This document shows positions 44,519 through 53,226 of a stretch of 64,000 nt of DNA, in pieces (positions within the stretch are counted from its first letter, which is position 1; each line of letters opens with the position of its first letter). Origin of the DNA: Mesorhizobium sp. M4B.F.Ca.ET.203.01.1.1 (GTDB lineage: Bacteria; Pseudomonadota; Alphaproteobacteria; Rhizobiales; Rhizobiaceae); contig NZ_SRUO01000002.1 in NCBI RefSeq assembly GCF_004791025.1, forward strand, positions 186,001 to 250,000, read 5' to 3'. The notes beneath the pieces are model-generated. The model worked only from the letters and a program-made list of their open reading frames with translations, was not told where the DNA came from and searched no databases. The position numbers and the translations under genes are program-made.

Positions 44519-45574
44519 TCACCGGATGCGTTGTCCGTCTTCGCCGAAGAGCCGCGCCGATGCGGGCGCAAAATGCAGGATGATCTTGTCGCCGGTCCTT
44601 GGTTGCGACGACCGCCGCTCCGCGATGATGGTCTCGCCGGTCGCCAGCGTGGCGTGGACATAGGCCGTAGAGCCCATCGCTTCGACGAATTCCACCTTTG
44701 CCTCGAGGTCGACACCCTTGTCCTGGTCGAGATGTTCGGGCCTCAAGCCCAGCTGCAGTTTCCGTCCGGGCTCAAGCGGGGTCTGTGCCGGGCTGTCCAT
44801 CTCTTGGCCTCCAAACGCGAGACGGCCCCCCGCCTGCACAATGGCGGTCAGAAAGTTCATCCGGGGAGAGCCGATGAAACCCGCGACGAACGCGTTGTCG
44901 GGATCTTGATAGAGGTCTTGCGGTGTGCCGATCTGCTCGATGCGCCCACTGCGCAGCACGACGATCCGATCGGCCATGGTCAGCGCTTCAGTCTGGTCGT
45001 GCGTCACATAGATCATGGTGTTGCCAAGGACCCGGTGGAGCTTGGCGAGTTCCACGCGCATCTGCACCCGCAGCTCGGCATCCAGATTGCTGAGCGGCTC
45101 ATCGAAGAGAAACACCTTCGGGTCGCGCACGATCGCCCGCCCTATTGCCACCCGTTGGCGCTGTCCTCCCGAGAGCTGGGCCGGCTTGCGCTGCAAATAC
45201 TCTTCGAGCTGCAGGATCTTGGCCGCGCGCCCGACCTTGCTGGCGATTTCCTCCTTCGGGCGGTGCGCCATCCGCAGGCCGAAGCTCATGTTGTCCGCCA
45301 CCGTCATGTGCGGATAGAGCGCATAGGACTGAAACACCATCGCCACTCCGCGGTCGGCAGGCTCCGCGTCTGTCACGTCGTCGCCGCCGATGAAGATCTC
45401 GCCCCCGCTCGTCTCTTCGAGCCCGGCAATCATGCGCAGCAGGGTGGATTTTCCGCAGCCCGAAGGGCCAACGAATACGGCGAACTCGCCCTCCTCGATC
45501 GAAAGCGAGACATCGCGGATAACGTCCGTCGATCCAAAGCTCTTGCTGACCTGTTTCAGTTCGACACGCGCCAT
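44519..45574 (-). CDS. sugar ABC transporter ATPase (UgpC/MsmK/MalK family)
   Basis: A 351-residue ATPase. Walker A GPSGCGKSTLLR, Q-loop MVFQSYALYPHMT, signature LSGGQRQRVAIGRAIVRD, Walker [16 protein letters not shown] and H-loop YVTHDQTEALTMADR. The regulatory domain has LQLGLRPEHLDQDKG and a final HFAPASARLFGEDG. Last gene of the second importer operon in the region, four bases after the permease gene. Confidence 0.94.
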   Translation of the reverse strand: MARVELKQVSKSFGSTDVIRDVSLSIEEGEFAVFVGPSGCGKSTLLRMIAGLEETSGGEIFIGGDDVTDAEPADRGVAMVFQSYALYPHMTVADNMSFGLRMAHRPKEEIASKVGRAAKILQLEEYLQRKPAQLSGGQRQRVAIGRAIVRDPKVFLFDEPLSNLDAELRVQMRVELAKLHRVLGNTMIYVTHDQTEALTMADRIVVLRSGRIEQIGTPQDLYQDPDNAFVAGFIGSPRMNFLTAIVQAGGRLAFGGQEMDSPAQTPLEPGRKLQLGLRPEHLDQDKGVDLEAKVEFVEAMGSTAYVHATLATGETIIAERRSSQPRTGDKIILHFAPASARLFGEDGQRIR

Positions 45575-45577
45575 CGG

Positions 45578-46411
45578 CTAACCTTTCACTGCGCCCACCG
45601 CGATGCCCGAAACAATTCGTCGCTGGAACAGGATGTAAAGAACAACGATCGGCGCCGCCGCGATGACGATGCCAGCGGTAAACAGGGGTATCTGGTCCGA
45701 GTACTGGCCCTTGAGCGCGGAAATCCCCACCATGAGGGTGCGGTGCTTCTGCATGACCAGCAGGGAGATCAGAATATCGTTCCAGCAGCTCAGCGTGTTG
45801 AGGATGGCCAGCGTCACCAATGCCGGCGTTCCCAGGGGCAGCATCACGTGCCACCAGACCTGCAGCAGCGAGGCCCCGTCGATCCGCGCCGCTTCGATCA
45901 GCTCGCGCGGCAGGCCGGAGTAGAACGCCGTCATCATGTAGACCGAGAAAGGCAGGAAAAATGCGGTGTAAGACAGGATGAGCCCGATGTGCGTGTTGAC
46001 CAGGTTGAGGGCAAGCATCGTGCGCATGAAGGGCACCAGCACGACTTGCACGGGGATCATCAGCGACGACAGGATGACCGCGAACAGGAAGCGCCGATAG
46101 GGAAAGCGCAGCGACGCGAGGGCGAAGCCGGCCATGGAAGACACGACCATCAACAAGATGACCGCCCCGAGCGTCGCAATCACGGAATTGAGGAAGTACT
46201 CATCGAGGTGCGCCCGGGTCCAGGCCTGCACGAAGTTGTCGAGCGTGGGCTGCATGGCGAGCCCGAAGCGGTCGAGCATGTAATCGTGACGTGTCTTGAG
46301 TGCGTTGTTGACCGCGAAAAAGATCGGGTAGAGGCAGCTCAAGGCCAGCAACCCCATCGGGATCGCCGCGATCCTGAGGGTTAGCCGCTGTCGTTTTCCT
46401 GCTCCTGACAC
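45578..46411 (-). CDS. sugar ABC transporter permease (MalG family)
   Basis: A 277-residue permease. IAAIPMGLLALSCLYPIFFA and YFLNSVIATLGAVILLMVVS are helices; the EAA loop is LPRELIEAARIDGASLLQVW then WHVMLPLGTPALVTLAILNT, followed by CWNDILISLL. The start is GTG at 46411, supported by AAGGAGAGG just upstream, ten bases after the partner permease stop. Confidence 0.93.
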   Translation of the reverse strand: MSGAGKRQRLTLRIAAIPMGLLALSCLYPIFFAVNNALKTRHDYMLDRFGLAMQPTLDNFVQAWTRAHLDEYFLNSVIATLGAVILLMVVSSMAGFALASLRFPYRRFLFAVILSSLMIPVQVVLVPFMRTMLALNLVNTHIGLILSYTAFFLPFSVYMMTAFYSGLPRELIEAARIDGASLLQVWWHVMLPLGTPALVTLAILNTLSCWNDILISLLVMQKHRTLMVGISALKGQYSDQIPLFTAGIVIAAAPIVVLYILFQRRIVSGIAVGAVKG

Positions 46412-46421
46412 GACCTCTCCT

Positions 46422-47348
46422 TCAGATGTTCGCGTTGCGCGACAAGATGCGAATCTGCAGCCATGCGAGAATGCTCGTCATGAAAAACAGGACCATCGAG
46501 ACAGCCGCGGCGTAGGCGGGCCGGTTGAGCTTTCCCTGTGCGGCCCAGATCAGATATTCGGGCACCGTCGTCGCCGTGCCGGGTCCGCCGCCGGTCAGCA
46601 CGTAGATCAGGCCGAACATCGAAGTCAGCAGGCCGATGGTCGTGATCACCGTCGAGAACTCGATGATCGGGCGAAGCTCCGGGATGATGACATGCCACCA
46701 GATCTGCCACATCTTGGCGCCGTCGAGACGTGCCGCCTCGACCATTTCCTTGGAGACGGTCGACAGCCCGGCAAGGAAGATCAGCACACCCATGCCGAAG
46801 GTCGACCAGCATTGGATCGCCAGCGTCACCGGAAGTGCGGTCGCCGAGTGCCCCAGCCAGTCCACACCGCTGATCCCCGCTATGCTCAGCAACGCGTTCA
46901 GATTGCCATTGAAGCTCAGCACCACGCTGAAAATAGACCCGATGATGACGCTCGAAAGAATGGCGGGAAAGAAATAGACGGAGCGGAAAAACGTGCGCCC
47001 CGGCACGCCCTGGTGGATCAGGATGGCCAGCAGCATCGGGATGGTCACAAAGATCGGCACCGAAAGCAGCACCACGACGGCGTTGGCCATGGCGGAGCGG
47101 AAATTCGGGTCGTCCAGTGCGCGCAGATAGTTGCCGGCGCCGATGAACTGGCCCGGGTCGGTCGACGTCGCGCTGGTCAGGGAGATGCCAAACCCCCAGA
47201 ACAGCGGAAAGATGCGAAACACCAGGACAAGCAGGATGGCCGGAAGCAGGAACAGCACCGCAACGCGCGCCTCTGCCCGGCGGCTCCGGCCTGGGCGGGT
47301 ACGGGTCCGCGCGGCTTGGCCTGTCTGGTGTAACGAATTGGCGGTCAT
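46422..47348 (-). CDS. sugar ABC transporter permease (MalF family)
   Basis: About 308 residues after a basic N-terminus (RTRPGRSRRAEARVAVLFLL). The EAA loop is VSKEMVEAARLDGAKMWQIW then WHVIIPELRPIIEFSTVITT, and YVLTGGGPGTATTVPEYLIW is the MalF end motif. ATG 47348 is chosen over a GTG two codons upstream; neither has a strong ribosome binding site. Confidence 0.92.
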   Translation of the reverse strand: MTANSLHQTGQAARTRTRPGRSRRAEARVAVLFLLPAILLVLVFRIFPLFWGFGISLTSATSTDPGQFIGAGNYLRALDDPNFRSAMANAVVVLLSVPIFVTIPMLLAILIHQGVPGRTFFRSVYFFPAILSSVIIGSIFSVVLSFNGNLNALLSIAGISGVDWLGHSATALPVTLAIQCWSTFGMGVLIFLAGLSTVSKEMVEAARLDGAKMWQIWWHVIIPELRPIIEFSTVITTIGLLTSMFGLIYVLTGGGPGTATTVPEYLIWAAQGKLNRPAYAAAVSMVLFFMTSILAWLQIRILSRNANI

Positions 47349-47414
47349 GGGCACGTCACTGATGCGGGGACGGGGGCGCGTCGCAGCGCCCCCACTGTCT
47401 GCGTGAGAAGATTG

Positions 47415-48677
47415 CTATTGCGGCTTGGCTTCAGCCTGGACCTTGTCGAGCGCCGCCGCAGCCTGGTCCACGGTGGCTTCACCGTTGAACAGGAGCTGGC
47501 TCTGGTGGTGCCATTCATCGAGCTCGGCCGCTGAAGAATTGGCATGCGTGGTCGGAACGGCTCTGGTCGCAAGCCAGCCCATGATCTGCTTGAGGCCAGG
47601 GCTGTCAATGCCGGATGTGTTGACTTCGGTGTTTGCTGGCACCGAGCCGGTGTCGTTGACCAGGTATGACAGGACTTCCGGCGAGGCGAGGATTCGCACC
47701 GCGTCGACGGCGAGATCGATGTTCGCGGAGTCCTTGTTCACGCCGTAGCCAACGCCGCCGTCGAGCGGAACGCCGGGGGCACCTTCATGCTGATCGGCAG
47801 CAACGGTCGGCGAGGGCATGGGATAGACCCCGACCTTTTCGACGCCCATGTTGGTTTCGAACTGCTTCCAATGCGCGACGTTGGAGAGCAGACCCATCAC
47901 GTTGGCTCCGACACCTTGCTCGAAGAGGGCAAACTCATCCATGAACATGGTCTGCGAGTTGCCGCCCTCCTGGTACCAGCCATTCTTGGCGGTATCGACC
48001 CAGGCCTGCAGGATCGCCTTGATCGGCGGATCCGACCAATGGAGCTTGCCTGCCAGCCAATCGGCCTGTTGCTGCGTGGTCAGCGACTGGTTCGCGGCTT
48101 CCGAAAGGAAGAACTCGGCGTTGTAGCCTTCCTTGTTGGCCATCATGAAGCAGGCGGGTTTACCCTGCGCCTTGAAGGCGTCGCAGACCTTGGTCAGTTC
48201 GGCCCAACTCGTCGGCGGCTTCTCCGGATCGAGCCCTGCGGCCTTGTAAAGCGCCTTGTTGTAGTAGACGACGTGACCCTGCAGCGTCGTCGGGATGAAG
48301 TACAGCTTGCCGTCAGGTCCGGTGAACGCGGACTTTCCAACGAGCTTCGGGATCAGGTCGGGCAGCTTGTCGTCGAGCGGGATTAGCCCGCCGACCAGGG
48401 CCTTGGCCTGGGCGCCGCCATTGGCCCAGATGACGTCGGGGCCGGCCTTCGAAGCGAGCGCCGTGCCCAGCAGCGTGTAGTACTCGGCGTCCGGTTGAGA
48501 CAGGAGGTTGAGAGTTGCTCCCGGGTGCGCGGCCTCGAATGCAGCCTTCGCGTGATCGTAGTATGTCGCGTGGGCGGCATCGTCCACGTTGACGTCCCAG
48601 ACGGTGATCTCCTGGGCCAGCGCCGGCGACGCCACCACCATGGTCGCAATTGCGGTCAATATCTTCAGCTTCTGCAC
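47415..48677 (-). CDS. extracellular solute-binding protein of a sugar ABC transporter (family 1)
   Basis: A 420-residue periplasmic protein with signal KILTAIATMVVASPALAQ. The mature part begins EITVWDVNVDDAAHATYYDH, then KAAFEAAHPGATLNLLSQPD, LIPTLVGKSAF-like stretches, YFIPTTLQGHVVYYNKALYK and PPTSWAELTKVCDAFKAQGK, which are standard UgpB/MalE-like features. The start is GTG 48677 with GGGAGG six bases before it. Probably imports the substrate of the neighbouring enolase-type enzyme. Confidence 0.92.
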   Translation of the reverse strand: MQKLKILTAIATMVVASPALAQEITVWDVNVDDAAHATYYDHAKAAFEAAHPGATLNLLSQPDAEYYTLLGTALASKAGPDVIWANGGAQAKALVGGLIPLDDKLPDLIPKLVGKSAFTGPDGKLYFIPTTLQGHVVYYNKALYKAAGLDPEKPPTSWAELTKVCDAFKAQGKPACFMMANKEGYNAEFFLSEAANQSLTTQQQADWLAGKLHWSDPPIKAILQAWVDTAKNGWYQEGGNSQTMFMDEFALFEQGVGANVMGLLSNVAHWKQFETNMGVEKVGVYPMPSPTVAADQHEGAPGVPLDGGVGYGVNKDSANIDLAVDAVRILASPEVLSYLVNDTGSVPANTEVNTSGIDSPGLKQIMGWLATRAVPTTHANSSAAELDEWHHQSQLLFNGEATVDQAAAALDKVQAEAKPQ

Positions 48678-48745
48678 GTCATTCCTCCCTTTTTATCTAC
48701 CAGGCCTTCGCTTCATCCAGCGCTCGCTGCGAGTTTGGGACCACG

Positions 48746-49876
48746 TCAACCCGCGGGGTTGACGGGTGCATCACCAAGGTCTTCGCGCGACAGGATTTCG
48801 GGGCGCGTCCAATCCAGACGCCCGGTCTCCGACAAGACCAGCCCATGGCCCGTTCGATCGGGCGCATGAATCCAGCCGTCATGAATTTCGATTGTTTGCT
48901 CGACCAGGTGATCGAAGTTCTGGAACGAGTATTCGAGCCACTCGACTTCGGGCAGCGCACAGGCCATGTGTACGCCGATTTCGAGAAACGTATTGCCAAG
49001 CGTCACCGGGACGCCGAGTTCGGCTGCCAGCCAGCCGATGCGCATCACGTCCGTCACCTGCCCATGGACATTCAGCATGTCGGTAGCGCCGGCCTGCATC
49101 AACAGCCGCTTGCCGGCCGCATCAAGGTATTCGCCTGAATTGATCATGGTCCACGGCGTTGCCGCCTTGAGGTTGCGAAGTCCGTCGAAGTCGTGGCGCA
49201 GGATAGGGTCCTCGACCCAAAGCAGATCAAAGCCAAGGCTATGAATTTTCTGCAGTTTTACCGATGCCTCCTTGGCCCCCCAAGCCTCGTTTGCATCAAT
49301 CATGATCGACGAGCCGGGCCGCACCGTCTTTCTCAACAGCTCCAGCCGGGACAAATCCCGGCCGAAATCGGGATGCCCCACCTTGATCTTGAACGCGCGA
49401 TAACCAAGCGCCTCGGCATGGGCAAAGAACGCCTGGAATTCATCGTCGCTGAGGTGGAAATCGAGACCGGATGCGTAGGCTTTCACGCGTTTGCGCCGGC
49501 TCCCCAGGAGCTCGTGCAACGGCAGGCCGACCAGCTTCGCACTCAGATCCCACAAAGCAACCTGGAGGGCTTCCTCGAAAGGCAAGCCGAAGGCGCGCCT
49601 GTTTCCGCCGCGCGGCCGCTGGACTCGATGCACGAGCGCCAAAGGCGATTGCCCTGCGAGATCGGGCCAGGCCTCCTCTTCAAAAACCCGTACGATCTCC
49701 GCCTGGTCTGGTAGCGGGTGAAACAAGCTCTGGATAAAGCCCAGGCCGACCAGGCCATTCTCGGCAACGAGCTCAAGCGCGGCCACGTGCGCCGTATCGA
49801 TGCGGACCTGACTGTCACCGATGGTCCGGTCACGAGCGAATTGATAGCGGGTAATGCGGTACTCGGCGATGCGCAT
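48746..49876 (-). CDS. enolase-superfamily enzyme with KxK motif (mandelate racemase/MLE-like)
   Basis: A 376-residue protein. The catalytic K-x-K is in RAFKIKVGHPDFGRD, metal ligands in IMIDANEAWGAK (Asp), LLWVEDPILRHD (Glu) and INSGEYLDAAGK (Glu). Instead of a PH motif the C-terminal barrel has LNVHGQVTDVMRIGWLAAEL and VPVTLGNTFLEIG. The KxK type differs from the three DxH/DxG copies nearby and points to an epimerase, racemase or syn-dehydratase. ATG 49876 is used; the frame upstream runs into the operator repeat. It may be first gene of the importer operon. Confidence 0.84.
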   Translation of the reverse strand: MRIAEYRITRYQFARDRTIGDSQVRIDTAHVAALELVAENGLVGLGFIQSLFHPLPDQAEIVRVFEEEAWPDLAGQSPLALVHRVQRPRGGNRRAFGLPFEEALQVALWDLSAKLVGLPLHELLGSRRKRVKAYASGLDFHLSDDEFQAFFAHAEALGYRAFKIKVGHPDFGRDLSRLELLRKTVRPGSSIMIDANEAWGAKEASVKLQKIHSLGFDLLWVEDPILRHDFDGLRNLKAATPWTMINSGEYLDAAGKRLLMQAGATDMLNVHGQVTDVMRIGWLAAELGVPVTLGNTFLEIGVHMACALPEVEWLEYSFQNFDHLVEQTIEIHDGWIHAPDRTGHGLVLSETGRLDWTRPEILSREDLGDAPVNPAG

Positions 49877-49890
49877 ACTGGCTCTCTGAT

Positions 49891-49918
49891 ATCTCAGAAT
49901 GCGCTTTAGATATTTCAG
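49891..49918. promoter_or_regulatory. operator-like repeat, copy A, before the KxK enolase gene
   Basis: ATCTCAGAATGCGCTTTAGA followed by TATTTCAG resembles copy B at 50150-50177 in 21 of 28 positions, all mismatches but two being in the middle. Each copy holds the motif GATATTTCAG; copy A has a second form GATATCTCAG just upstream. Probably bound by the GntR regulator encoded next to it. Confidence 0.6.
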
Positions 49919-50149
49919 TTTTGGACAAGAGGCAAGTTGCCAGGCGCAAAACTGTCGGGCAGGCAAGCACGCAAATGCAGCAGGCTACGCTTCGTCAACG
50001 GGTTGGCGGCCCAGGCTCGTTGGCGCCCGACGACCTCCAGGCAGCCCGGGATACCGGTTGCGCTCAACGCAAGACCCCGGTCAGCCGTATCCTGCAAAGG
50101 TGCATTGATAACCGGCAATGCGATACTTTACGATGGCACGGCCAGTAAT

Positions 50150-50177
50150 GTTTCAGAATCATGCTTAGATATTTCAG
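50150..50177. promoter_or_regulatory. operator-like repeat, copy B, before the GntR gene
   Basis: GTTTCAGAATCATGCTTAGA followed by TATTTCAG ends 14 bases before the GTG start of the regulator gene. The 3' thirteen bases are identical to copy A. Its position at the start codon suggests autorepression. Confidence 0.6.
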
Positions 50178-50191
50178 AGGCGAGGGTCAAA

Positions 50192-50893
50192 GTGGCGCAG
50201 CACGACGATCAGTCCGATGGGGCCGCCGGGGCGGCAGCCGGCCAACGCCTTGGCGATCGTGCCTACACGCGCATTCTTGAGACGCTGTTTGAGCGGAAGA
50301 TCCCCGCGGGCGCCTTTCTGTCGCAAGGCGATCTTGTCGAAATGCTGCAAATCCCGGTTGCGCCGCTGCGCGACGCGCTCAAGCTGCTCGAGGCGGAGGG
50401 GATCGTCATCATCCATTCGCGCTCGGGCATCCAGTTCGTCAAGCCCGGGTTCGAACTGACCAGGTCGACCTACCAGTTTCGCAGCATTCTGGAGCGCGCG
50501 GCGACAGGGGTTTACGCGCAAACCGCGGACGAGGCGGATCTGGCGGAACTGGAAAGACGTCATTTGGCGGTCATCGAGGAGATCGAGCGCGGTGGGCTCA
50601 CCGACCTGGTCAGGGCCGACCTCGAGCAACTCGAGACCTTGCTGCATCACTCCATCATTGCCAGCCTGAACAATCCATTGATCGACAGTTCCTACAAGCG
50701 GCTTCACAACTACGTCCGGCTGATCCGGCTGGACAGAAAGGTCACCGTGCCTCTCGTGCTGCAATCCCTGCGCGAGCACATGCAGGTCATCCTGGCATGC
50801 AAGGCACGCGACCCGGAGGCAGCTGCGGCGGCAATGCAGGCGCATCTGGCCTCCGCCCTGCAGCGCGGTCTTGGGCTCTACTACGGCTACTAG
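50192..50893 (+). CDS. GntR-family regulator with FCD domain
   Basis: A 233-residue regulator. Winged helix: AYTRILETLFERKIPAGAFL, SQGDLVEMLQIPVAPLRDAL and KLLEAEGIVIIHSRSGIQFV. FCD part: STYQFRSILERAATGVYAQT, LETLLHHSIIASLNNPLIDS and VLQSLREHMQVILACKARDP with typical histidines. GTG 50192 is preferred because GAGGG lies six bases upstream; the open frame from 49937 covers the repeats and is not conserved-looking. It is divergent from the KxK enolase and importer genes, its probable targets. Confidence 0.88.
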   Translation: MAQHDDQSDGAAGAAAGQRLGDRAYTRILETLFERKIPAGAFLSQGDLVEMLQIPVAPLRDALKLLEAEGIVIIHSRSGIQFVKPGFELTRSTYQFRSILERAATGVYAQTADEADLAELERRHLAVIEEIERGGLTDLVRADLEQLETLLHHSIIASLNNPLIDSSYKRLHNYVRLIRLDRKVTVPLVLQSLREHMQVILACKARDPEAAAAAMQAHLASALQRGLGLYYGY

Positions 50894-51723
50894 GCTGAAT
50901 GAGATCCCACGAGGCGGGCCAATAGTGACGCGGCTTCGGTGCCCGCCACGCCAAGGTCGCGGACGCTGCTCATGTGATTGGCCGCCGCAAGGGTCGTGCG
51001 CGAGACAGTCAGCCCTTGCTCTTCCAGGTGACTCGTGAACATCGCGGCCTGGCTGTGGAAGGGCGGCGTCTCATCGGCGCCGACCGAGATCCCTACGGCC
51101 ACGGATGGATCGAAGCTGTGGTTGATCGGCGAGAACCGGCGGGCTTCTTCGTCGGTGATCGCGATCTCGGCGGCAAGGAATGACATCTGCAACGGCTTCA
51201 GGTCGTAAAGGCCGCCGAGCAGCAGCGCAGCTTTGATGCCGGACGGCCGGCTGTCGCCGTCGAAAAGCATCGTCGCCAGATGCGCGCCGGCGGAATGACC
51301 GCTGACCGTCAGCAGGTCGGGATCGCCGCCATGGTCCGCGATATGGTCAAGCACCCATCGCTTGGCGCGGCGCACCTGGTCGACGATTTTTGCCATCCTG
51401 ACAGCCGGCATCAGCGCATAGTCGACGATGACTGCGATCGCACCGGCGTTCGTGACGGTCTCGGCGACATAAGAATAATCACGCTTGGAGAACATGCGCC
51501 AATAGCCGCCGTGAATGAACATATGCACCGGCAGGCGGTCCCGCTTGCCCTCGGGAAAGAACAGGTCGATGGTCTCGGTGGCGTCATCTCCGTAGGCGAC
51601 ATCGCCGACCATTGGCACGTTCGCCCTGCTATCTTCGCTTCTGCGCACGATCTCGGCGACGATGTCGTCGAACTCGACCACATGATCGCGAATGCGAAAC
51701 GGATCTTTGGCGTGTCCGCTCAC
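50890..51723 (-). CDS. alpha/beta hydrolase, arylformamidase/esterase-like
   Basis: A 277-residue hydrolase. The oxyanion motif is MFIHGGYWRMF, the nucleophile elbow SGHSAGAHLATML, and a likely catalytic His is in AAANHMSSVRDL. HGGYW is typical of kynurenine-formamidase-like and carboxylesterase members. The start is GTG 51723, overlapping the aldehyde dehydrogenase stop (GTGA), so it is coupled with it. The stop overlaps the tail of the convergent GntR gene by four bases. Substrate unknown; probably an ester or amide feeding the two dehydrogenases. Confidence 0.86.
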   Translation of the reverse strand: MSGHAKDPFRIRDHVVEFDDIVAEIVRRSEDSRANVPMVGDVAYGDDATETIDLFFPEGKRDRLPVHMFIHGGYWRMFSKRDYSYVAETVTNAGAIAVIVDYALMPAVRMAKIVDQVRRAKRWVLDHIADHGGDPDLLTVSGHSAGAHLATMLFDGDSRPSGIKAALLLGGLYDLKPLQMSFLAAEIAITDEEARRFSPINHSFDPSVAVGISVGADETPPFHSQAAMFTSHLEEQGLTVSRTTLAAANHMSSVRDLGVAGTEAASLLARLVGSHSA

Positions 51724-53207
51724 AGGGTCACGGCGATGTACTTCGCCTCCATGAACTCGGCAACGCCGTGCTTTTGACCGCCTTCGCGGCCCAGTCCGCT
51801 CTGCTTGACGCCGCCAAAGGGCGCCGCCGGATCCGACATCAGGCCGCGGTTCAGGGCGATCATTCCCGACTCGATCTTCGATGCCACGCGCATCCCCTTG
51901 GCCAGGTCGCGCGTGTAGACATAGGCAGCGAGACCGTATTCGGTGTCGTTGGCCCTCGCAATGGCGTCCGCCTCGCTGTCGAAGCGCATGATCGGAGCCA
52001 CGGGACCGAATATTTCCTCATGCATCATGGCGGCGTCAGCGGAAACGTCGCGAAGCACCGTTGGCGGGTAGAAGTAGCCTTTGCCTTCGGCGATCGCTCC
52101 GCCGCACAGAACCTTGGCGCCACGGGCGACCGCGTCCCGGACGAGACGATCGATCTTGTCCACGGCCTTGCTGGTGATCATCGGGCCGCACTCGGTTTCC
52201 GTGTGTGTGCCAGGACCTACATTGAGGGCGGCCATGCGTTTGCGCAGCGCATCGGCGAAGGCATCATGGATGCCGGCCTGAACGTAAAGCCGATTGGCGG
52301 CGGTGCAGGCCTCGCCGGCATTGCGCATCTTGGCAACCATCGCACCGTCGAGCGCTGCTTCCAGGTCGGCGTCGTCGAAGACGATGAACGGTGCATTGCC
52401 GCCAAGTTCCATCGAACAGGAGATGACATGCTTGGCGGCTTCGGCCAGGAGCACCCGGCCGACACCGGTCGAGCCGGTGAATGACAGTTTCCGCACGCGC
52501 GGATCGGCCAGCATGGCCGCCGTCACCGGTCCGGGCGTCGAGGTCGTGAGCACGTTTACGACGCCGGGCGGCACGCCAGCCTCCTCGTAGAGCGCTGCCA
52601 GCGCATAGGCCGTCAGCGGCGTCTCGCTAGCGGGCTTCAAAATCACTGTGCAGCCGGCCGCGAGCGCCGGCGCGATCTTGCGCGTCGCCATGGCGGCGGG
52701 AAAATTCCATGGCGTGATGAGCACGCAAATGCCGATGGGCTGGTAGTCGACAATGATGCGGTTGGCGCCCGAGGGCGCAAGGCCGAACTCGCCGCTGATG
52801 CGGACCGCCTCCTCGGCATTCCAGCGAAAGAACTCGGCGGCGTAGGCGACCTCGCTGCGCGCGTCACGCAGCGCCTTGCCGTTCTCCAGCGAGATCAGCG
52901 CAGCCAGTATCTCCGCCCGTTCGGTCATCAGTTCGAAGCAGCGCCGCAGGATTTCCGAACGCCTGCGTGGCGAGGTCTCGCGCCAGCCGGCCGCTGCCTT
53001 CGAGGCCGCGTTGACGGCTGCGGCCGCGTCGGCAAGCGTGGCATCGGGAACCACCGCGATCACGGCTTCGGTTGATGGATCGACCACTTCGATCACGCGG
53101 CCCTCCGACGAGGGCTGCCAGCGTCCGCCAATGTAGAGACCGTGCGAGACCGTGGCGTAATCGAACATATCTTGATCCTCGTCGGATATGCCTGCGGCGA
53201 TATTCAT
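51720..53207 (-). CDS. NAD(P)-dependent aldehyde dehydrogenase, succinate-semialdehyde dehydrogenase-like
   Basis: A 495-residue ALDH. Key residues: the Rossmann part [20 protein letters not shown] and [31 protein letters not shown], catalytic Glu in [16 protein letters not shown] and catalytic Cys in [29 protein letters not shown] and [15 protein letters not shown] are the C-terminal signatures of the GabD/ALDH5-like branch. ATG 53207 has AGGAG eight bases before it; ATG 53168 ([10 protein letters not shown]) with GAGGA seven bases before it is also plausible. Confidence 0.93.
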   Translation of the reverse strand: MNIAAGISDEDQDMFDYATVSHGLYIGGRWQPSSEGRVIEVVDPSTEAVIAVVPDATLADAAAAVNAASKAAAGWRETSPRRRSEILRRCFELMTERAEILAALISLENGKALRDARSEVAYAAEFFRWNAEEAVRISGEFGLAPSGANRIIVDYQPIGICVLITPWNFPAAMATRKIAPALAAGCTVILKPASETPLTAYALAALYEEAGVPPGVVNVLTTSTPGPVTAAMLADPRVRKLSFTGSTGVGRVLLAEAAKHVISCSMELGGNAPFIVFDDADLEAALDGAMVAKMRNAGEACTAANRLYVQAGIHDAFADALRKRMAALNVGPGTHTETECGPMITSKAVDKIDRLVRDAVARGAKVLCGGAIAEGKGYFYPPTVLRDVSADAAMMHEEIFGPVAPIMRFDSEADAIARANDTEYGLAAYVYTRDLAKGMRVASKIESGMIALNRGLMSDPAAPFGGVKQSGLGREGGQKHGVAEFMEAKYIAVTL

Positions 53208-53226
53208 GGGGTGAACTCCTGGTCGA

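Noticed and set aside
44474..46384. 636-codon open frame on the plus strand
   Set aside because: It lies opposite a clear ABC ATPase and permease; composition is rich in Arg, His and Gln as in shadow frames.
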